From Gammaproteobacteria bacterium (GTDB lineage Bacteria; Pseudomonadota; Gammaproteobacteria; Enterobacterales; Permianibacteraceae), in NCBI GenBank assembly GCA_016182845.1, contig JACPFT010000005.1, forward strand, positions 124,001 through 188,000: a stretch of 64,000 nucleotides of DNA, read 5' to 3'. The position numbers and the translations under genes are program-made. The notes under the pieces are model-generated. The model had not been told where the DNA came from. It made no database searches and worked only from the letters and a program-made list of their open reading frames with translations. Shown here piece after piece: positions 60,108 through 64,000 of this stretch; the stretch's first letter is position 1, and each line of letters begins with the position of its first letter.

Positions 60108-61067
60108 ATGGGTTACTCCAAGATTTTGGGCACGGGCGGGTACTTACCCGCCCGCGTGCTTACTAATGCCGACCTGGAAAAAATGGTCGAAACCAGCCAC
60201 GACTGGATCGTGGAGCGTACCGGTATCCACCAGCGTCATCTCTGCGCCGAGCACGAGAGCGCCGGCACCATGGGCGTCGCCGCCGCCGAGCGGGCCATCG
60301 CCGCTTCCGGCCTGGACAAGTCCGAGATCGGCATGATCATCGTGGCCACCGCCACGCCGGACAAGGCCTTCCCGTCCACCGCCGTGCTCATCCAGGACAA
60401 GCTGGGCCTGCACGGCTGCGCCGCCTTCGACATCTCGGCGGCCTGCGGCGGCTTCATCTACGCCATGACCATCGCCGACCAGTTCATCCGCACCGGTCAT
60501 ACCAAGCACGTGCTGATCATCGGCGCCGAAGCCCTGTCGCGCATCTGCGACTGGACCGACCGGACCACCTGCATCCTCTTCGCCGACGGCGCCGGCGCCT
60601 TCGTGCTCGGCCCCTCGGACGAGCCGGGCCTGGTCACCAGCCATATCCATGCCGACGGCTCCTACGCGAACCTGCTGTACTGCGACAATGCCATCACGCC
60701 CAAGCCGAACTCGGGCAAGCAGAACATCGTCATGGCCGGCAACGACGTGTTCAAGGTCGCCGTGAACACCCTGTCGCGGGTCGCCGAGGAAACCCTGGGC
60801 AAGGCCGGCATGACCAAGTCCCAGGTGGACTGGCTAGTGCCGCACCAGGCCAATATCCGCATCATCTCCGCCGTGGCTCGCAAGCTGGACATGCCCATGG
60901 AGCGCGTGGTGGTCACGGTCGACAAGCATGGCAACACCTCCAGCGCCTCCGTGCCGCTCGCCTTCGACGCCGCGGTGCGCGACGGCCGCATCCAGCGCGG
61001 TCAGGCCGTGCTGATGGAAGCCTTCGGCGGCGGCTTCACCTGGGGCTCGGCCCTGGTGCGTTACTAA
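60108..61067 (+). CDS. fabH: 3-oxoacyl-ACP synthase III
   Basis: A 319-residue initiating condensing enzyme joining acetyl-CoA and malonyl-ACP. The nucleophile Cys113 is in DISAACGGFIYAM, His in VPHQANIRI and Asn in KHGNTSSASVP; the C-terminal AFGGGFTWGSALVRY is standard. The ribosome site is formed by the second copy of a 13-base duplication. A 138-base repeat separates it from fabD. Confidence 0.97.
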   Translation: MGYSKILGTGGYLPARVLTNADLEKMVETSHDWIVERTGIHQRHLCAEHESAGTMGVAAAERAIAASGLDKSEIGMIIVATATPDKAFPSTAVLIQDKLGLHGCAAFDISAACGGFIYAMTIADQFIRTGHTKHVLIIGAEALSRICDWTDRTTCILFADGAGAFVLGPSDEPGLVTSHIHADGSYANLLYCDNAITPKPNSGKQNIVMAGNDVFKVAVNTLSRVAEETLGKAGMTKSQVDWLVPHQANIRIISAVARKLDMPMERVVVTVDKHGNTSSASVPLAFDAAVRDGRIQRGQAVLMEAFGGGFTWGSALVRY

Positions 61068-61080
61068 GAATTTTGGATAT

Positions 61081-61218
61081 TAGCCACAAAGGCACAAAGA
61101 ACACGAAGGGAAGAACAAGCGGGATGATCGTCCCGCGTTGTCGATGACGGCCCCGCCCCGATAAGGCCATTCGTCCAATTTCTATCTTCCTTTGCGTCTT
61201 TGTGTTCTTTGTGGCCAA
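61081..61218. repeat. CACAAAG-type palindromic repeat between fabH and fabD
   Basis: TAGCCACAAAGGCACAAAGA on the left is mirrored by TTTGTGTTCTTTGTGGCCAA on the right around a loop with an inner hairpin-like GGGATGATCGTCCC. The size and placement match the AACCGCCAAG family, so it may be a divergent relative. Confidence 0.75.
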
Positions 61219-61251
61219 TCCTCTTCTTCTCTCCTTGAATAAGAGAAAACC

Positions 61252-62178
61252 ATGAGCATCGCATTCGTCTTCCCCGGTCAGGGTTCCCAGAGCGTGGGCA
61301 TGTTGGCCGAGCTGGCCGCCGCCTTCCCGGTGGTCGAGGAAACCTTCCGTGAGGCCTCGGCGGCCCTGGGCTACGATCTCTGGGCCCTGACCCAGAACGG
61401 CCCGGAAGAAGCGCTGAACCAGACCTTCCGCACCCAGCCGGCGCTCCTGACCGCCTCCGTCGCCGTCTGGCGCGTCTGGCAGGCCCAGGGCGGCGCGGCT
61501 CCGGCCGTGCTGGCCGGCCATTCGCTCGGCGAATACTCCGCCTTGGTGGCTGCCGGCGTGCTGAGCCTGGCCGATGCGGTCAAGCTCGTCGAATTGCGCG
61601 GCCAGGCCATGCAGGATGCCGTGCCGGCCGGCACCGGCGCCATGGCCGCCGTGCTTAACTTGGACGATGCCGCCATCCGCGCCGCCTGCGAACAGGCCGC
61701 CCAGGGCCAGGTCGTCGCCCCGGTCAATTTCAATTCCCCGGGCCAGGTGGTGATCGCCGGCAACAAGGAGGCCGTGGAGCGTGCTGGCGAGCTGTGCAAG
61801 GCCGCTGGCGCCAAGCGCGTGCTGCCCCTGCCGGTGTCCGTGCCCAGCCATTGCGCCCTGATGCAGCCGGCCGCCGACAAGCTGGCCACGGCCCTGCGGT
61901 CGGTGGCCATGCAGGCCCCGAGCATTCCCGTGATCAACAACGTGGACGTGGCCGCCGAGACCGACCCGGCCAAGATCCGCGAAGCCCTGGTGCGCCAGCT
62001 GTACTGCCCGGTGCGCTGGACCGAGGTGGTCACGCGCATGGTGGAAGAGGGCGTCACGGCAACCTATGAATGCGGCGCCGGCAAGGTGCTCTCCGGCTTG
62101 GCCGGGCGCATCCACAAAGAGCTGAAGGCCACCGCCATCAACACCCCGGCCAGCCTGGAAGCGGCGCTGGCGGAGTAA
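61252..62178 (+). CDS. fabD: Malonyl-CoA:ACP transacylase
   Basis: A 308-residue enzyme loading malonate onto acyl carrier protein. FVFPGQGSQSVGM at the N-terminus, the nucleophile Ser91 in AGHSLGEYSALVAAG, the catalytic His in VPSHCALM and the terminal YECGAGKVLSGL are intact. Its ATG follows AATAAGAGAAAACC. It is flanked by palindromic repeats on both sides, so expression may be adjusted separately from its neighbours. Confidence 0.97.
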   Translation: MSIAFVFPGQGSQSVGMLAELAAAFPVVEETFREASAALGYDLWALTQNGPEEALNQTFRTQPALLTASVAVWRVWQAQGGAAPAVLAGHSLGEYSALVAAGVLSLADAVKLVELRGQAMQDAVPAGTGAMAAVLNLDDAAIRAACEQAAQGQVVAPVNFNSPGQVVIAGNKEAVERAGELCKAAGAKRVLPLPVSVPSHCALMQPAADKLATALRSVAMQAPSIPVINNVDVAAETDPAKIREALVRQLYCPVRWTEVVTRMVEEGVTATYECGAGKVLSGLAGRIHKELKATAINTPASLEAALAE

Positions 62179-62187
62179 GAGTTTGGA

Positions 62188-62280
62188 TTAACCGCCAAGA
62201 CGCCAAGGCGCCAAGACTTGGAAGAGGGACTAACCCTATACCTTCCTGTCTTACCGTGGCGTCTTTGCGCCTTGGCGGTT
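62188..62280. repeat. AACCGCCAAG palindromic repeat, copy e
   Basis: TTAACCGCCAAGACGCCAAG on the left and GCGTCTTTGCGCCTTGGCGG on the right are imperfect complements around a loop of about 35 bases between fabD and fabG. Confidence 0.8.
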
Positions 62281-62312
62281 CCTCTTCCCTGGTTTAGAAC
62301 AAGGAGAACGAC

Positions 62313-63056
62313 ATGAGCCTGAACGGTAAATTGGCCCTGGTCACCGGCGCCTCGCGCGGTATTGGCAAGGCCATCGCCCTGGCCCTGGCCGCCGACGGCG
62401 CCAAGGTCATCGGCACCGCCACCAGCGAATCCGGCGCCGCCGGCATTACCGACTACCTGCGCGCCGCCGGCAACGAAGGCGAGGGCATGGCCCTGGACGT
62501 GTCCAAGGCCGAGCAGGTGGAGGCCTTCTTCGAGGCCCTGAGCGCCAAGCACGGCGCGCCGCTGATCGTGGTCAACAACGCCGGCATCACCCGCGACAAT
62601 CTCTTGATGCGCATGAAGGACGAGGAGTGGGATGCCATCATCCAAACCAATCTCGCCTCCATCTTCCGCCTGTCCAAGGCCGCCGTGCGCGGCATGATGA
62701 AGGCTCGCTGGGGCCGCATCATCTCCGTGGGCTCCGTGGTCGGCACCATGGGCAATGCCGGACAGACCAATTACGCGGCCGCCAAGGCCGGCGTCATCGG
62801 CTTCTCCAAGTCCCTGGCTAGGGAAGTGGGCTCGCGCGGCATCACCGTCAACGTCGTGGCCCCCGGCTTCATCGACACCGACATGACCCGCGCTCTCTCC
62901 GACGAGCAGCGCGCCGCCCTGGTCAACCAGGTTCCGGTCGCCCGTCTAGGCCAGCCGGAGGATATCGCCGCGGCCGTGGCTTTTCTCGCCTCGGAGCGCG
63001 CCGGCTATGTCACCGGCGAGACCCTACATGTCAATGGCGGCATGAACATGGCGTAA
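62313..63056 (+). CDS. fabG: 3-oxoacyl-ACP reductase
   Basis: A 247-residue SDR that reduces beta-ketoacyl-ACP with NADPH. LVTGASRGIGKAIALAL is the nucleotide loop; NNAGITRDNLLMRMKDEEWDAII, the catalytic Ser in VGSVVGTMGNAGQTNYAAAKAGVIGF with Tyr-x3-Lys, and the C-terminal GYVTGETLHVNGGMNMA fit FabG closely. AACAAGGAGAACGAC precedes the ATG. It is followed by acpP. Confidence 0.97.
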   Translation: MSLNGKLALVTGASRGIGKAIALALAADGAKVIGTATSESGAAGITDYLRAAGNEGEGMALDVSKAEQVEAFFEALSAKHGAPLIVVNNAGITRDNLLMRMKDEEWDAIIQTNLASIFRLSKAAVRGMMKARWGRIISVGSVVGTMGNAGQTNYAAAKAGVIGFSKSLAREVGSRGITVNVVAPGFIDTDMTRALSDEQRAALVNQVPVARLGQPEDIAAAVAFLASERAGYVTGETLHVNGGMNMA

Positions 63057-63161
63057 GCCATTGGTTTACATGGAATAAATATTTACGTGCCGGCGACTTG
63101 CCGAAAGCCCGAACGCTTCGTAAGCTGAGGTCTGACCTTAAACCCGGGCTTAACAAGTCGC

Positions 63162-63189
63162 TTGCAAGTTGTGTGCGATCCAATAAACT
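63162..63189 (+). promoter_or_regulatory. Possible acpP promoter
   Basis: TTGCAA (63162-63167) and TAAACT (63184-63189) are separated by 16 bases, 33 bases before the acpP start, in a 166-base gap after fabG. In many bacteria acpP has its own strong promoter. Confidence 0.4.
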
Positions 63190-63222
63190 AGTCGCACTTC
63201 ACCTAGGAGGAAGTTTTTAGTC

Positions 63223-63462
63223 ATGAGCACCATCGAAGAACGCGTCAAGAAAATCGTTGTTGAGCAGCTTGGCGTCAAAGAAGAAGACGTGACCGCCGAG
63301 GCCTCTTTTGTTGACGATCTGGGCGCTGACTCCCTGGACACCGTTGAACTCGTGATGGCCCTGGAAGAAGAATTCGATACCGAGATCCCGGACGACGAAG
63401 CTGAGAAGATCAGTACCGTCCAGGCCGCGGTCGATTACATCAAGGCTCACGTGGAAGCCTAA
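63223..63462 (+). CDS. acpP: Acyl carrier protein
   Basis: A 79-residue acidic protein carrying growing fatty acyl chains on 4'-phosphopantetheine. The attachment Ser37 lies in [30 protein letters not shown] lies upstream of the ATG. Codon use is strongly biased, as expected for a highly expressed gene, and a strong terminator follows. Confidence 0.98.
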   Translation: MSTIEERVKKIVVEQLGVKEEDVTAEASFVDDLGADSLDTVELVMALEEEFDTEIPDDEAEKISTVQAAVDYIKAHVEA

Positions 63463-63473
63463 TGGCTTTTCCG

Positions 63474-63502
63474 GCAAAAGGCGGCGTTTAGCCGCCTTTT
63501 GC
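63474..63502 (+). terminator. Rho-independent hairpin after acpP
   Basis: GCAAAAGGCGGC pairs with GCCGCCTTTTGC around GTTTA (63474-63502), followed by ATTTC. It probably reduces read-through from acpP into fabF. Confidence 0.75.
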
Positions 63503-63667
63503 ATTTCTGGAATAAGGAAAACATAGCCTGTCCGGGTGCCCCGCCGGTCCTGGCGGGAACGAGTGTCTATATTCATGTCACAACATCGATATAGATTCTC
63601 GATGTCCGTGCAGACGAAGAATGTGATCGCCCATCCCGGCGATGGGTCTCTAGTGGAGGAATACGGT

Positions 63668-64000
63668 TTGAGCAAGCGGCGTGTGGTAGTGACGGGGTTG
63701 GGCATGGTGACGCCCCTGGGTCTTTCCGTTGACGAGAACTGGCGCAACATCCTGGCCGGAAAGAGCGGCATCACCCCCATCGAGCATTTCGATGCCTCGG
63801 CCTATACGACGCGCTTCAGCGGCGCGGTGCGCGGCTTCAACCCCGAGGACTACATGAGCGCCAAGGAAGCCCGGCGCATCGACCCCTTCATCCAGTACGG
63901 GCTGGCGGCGGGTCTCCAGGCCCACAAGGATTCCGGACTCGCCATCACCGAAGACTTGGCGCCGCGCGCCGGCGTCCTGATCGGCGCGGGCATCGGCGGC
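63668..64000 (+). CDS. fabF: 3-oxoacyl-ACP synthase II, N-terminal part
   Basis: The first 111 residues of a condensing enzyme, cut by the window end before the catalytic Cys. [36 protein letters not shown] and [15 protein letters not shown] match FabF. The start is TTG at 63668, preceded by GGAGGA at seven bases. The 205-base gap after acpP contains the acpP terminator and no other gene. Confidence 0.93.
   Translation, partial: MSKRRVVVTGLGMVTPLGLSVDENWRNILAGKSGITPIEHFDASAYTTRFSGAVRGFNPEDYMSAKEARRIDPFIQYGLAAGLQAHKDSGLAITEDLAPRAGVLIGAGIGG

Overview
The window looks like chromosomal DNA of a GC-rich gammaproteobacterium. Two syntenic blocks of housekeeping genes support this: pyrG-kdsA-eno, then ftsB-ispD-ispF-truD-surE-pcm-dedA-nlpD-rpoS; and yceD-rpmF-plsX-fabH-fabD-fabG-acpP-fabF. 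TtcA, BolA, YciB, YciO and RNase AM homologues agree. I cannot name the genus. No tRNA, rRNA, CRISPR array, prophage or complete insertion sequence was seen.

Layout. 0-5.1 kb and 7.6-8.7 kb carry a CoA-ester cluster: three HpcH/HpaI (CitE-like) lyases, an AMP-forming acyl-CoA ligase and a mesaconyl-CoA hydratase. A secreted Kelch-like protein sits inside it, and two hairpin repeats overlap stop codons there. A ferredoxin-NADP reductase and an HPt/HD-GYP protein follow on the minus strand. 10.8-26.8 kb is the pyrG-to-rpoS block, interrupted between eno and ftsB (14.8-19.7 kb) by a restriction-modification island. That island holds an MmeI-like fused nuclease-methyltransferase gene, split by 17 tandem GACA units, and a downstream ankyrin-repeat gene. 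The sequenced copy is out of frame and looks like the OFF state of a phase-variable enzyme.

26.8-37.4 kb is mixed housekeeping: DPP-IV-type peptidase; yciB-yciI-bolA-vanZ-like operon; RNase AM, YciO and SDR; an MFS transporter with a putative Fe-S regulator; ttcA. 37.6-49.8 kb is one long plus-strand cluster: two TldD paralogues with Tat signals, a TldE-like partner without a signal, a DUF4159 protein, then MoxR, DUF58, BatA-like and two large membrane-anchored proteins. I read it as an envelope-directed proteolysis or assembly system of unknown target. 49.7-54.4 kb has an MFS transporter, a DUF6279 lipoprotein, an exported amidohydrolase and a sulfurtransferase. 54.5-58.3 kb is a signalling module: MASE1-PAS-HisKA_2 kinase, ANTAR regulator and two stand-alone receivers. 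The window ends in the fatty-acid synthesis operon, cut inside fabF.

A recurring theme is one family of imperfect palindromes, with arms starting AACCGCCAAG, placed between co-directional genes (kdsA/eno, ispD/ispF, tldD1/tldD2, fabD/fabG). A relative with CACAAAG arms lies between fabH and fabD. Several copies have other repeats nested in their loops.
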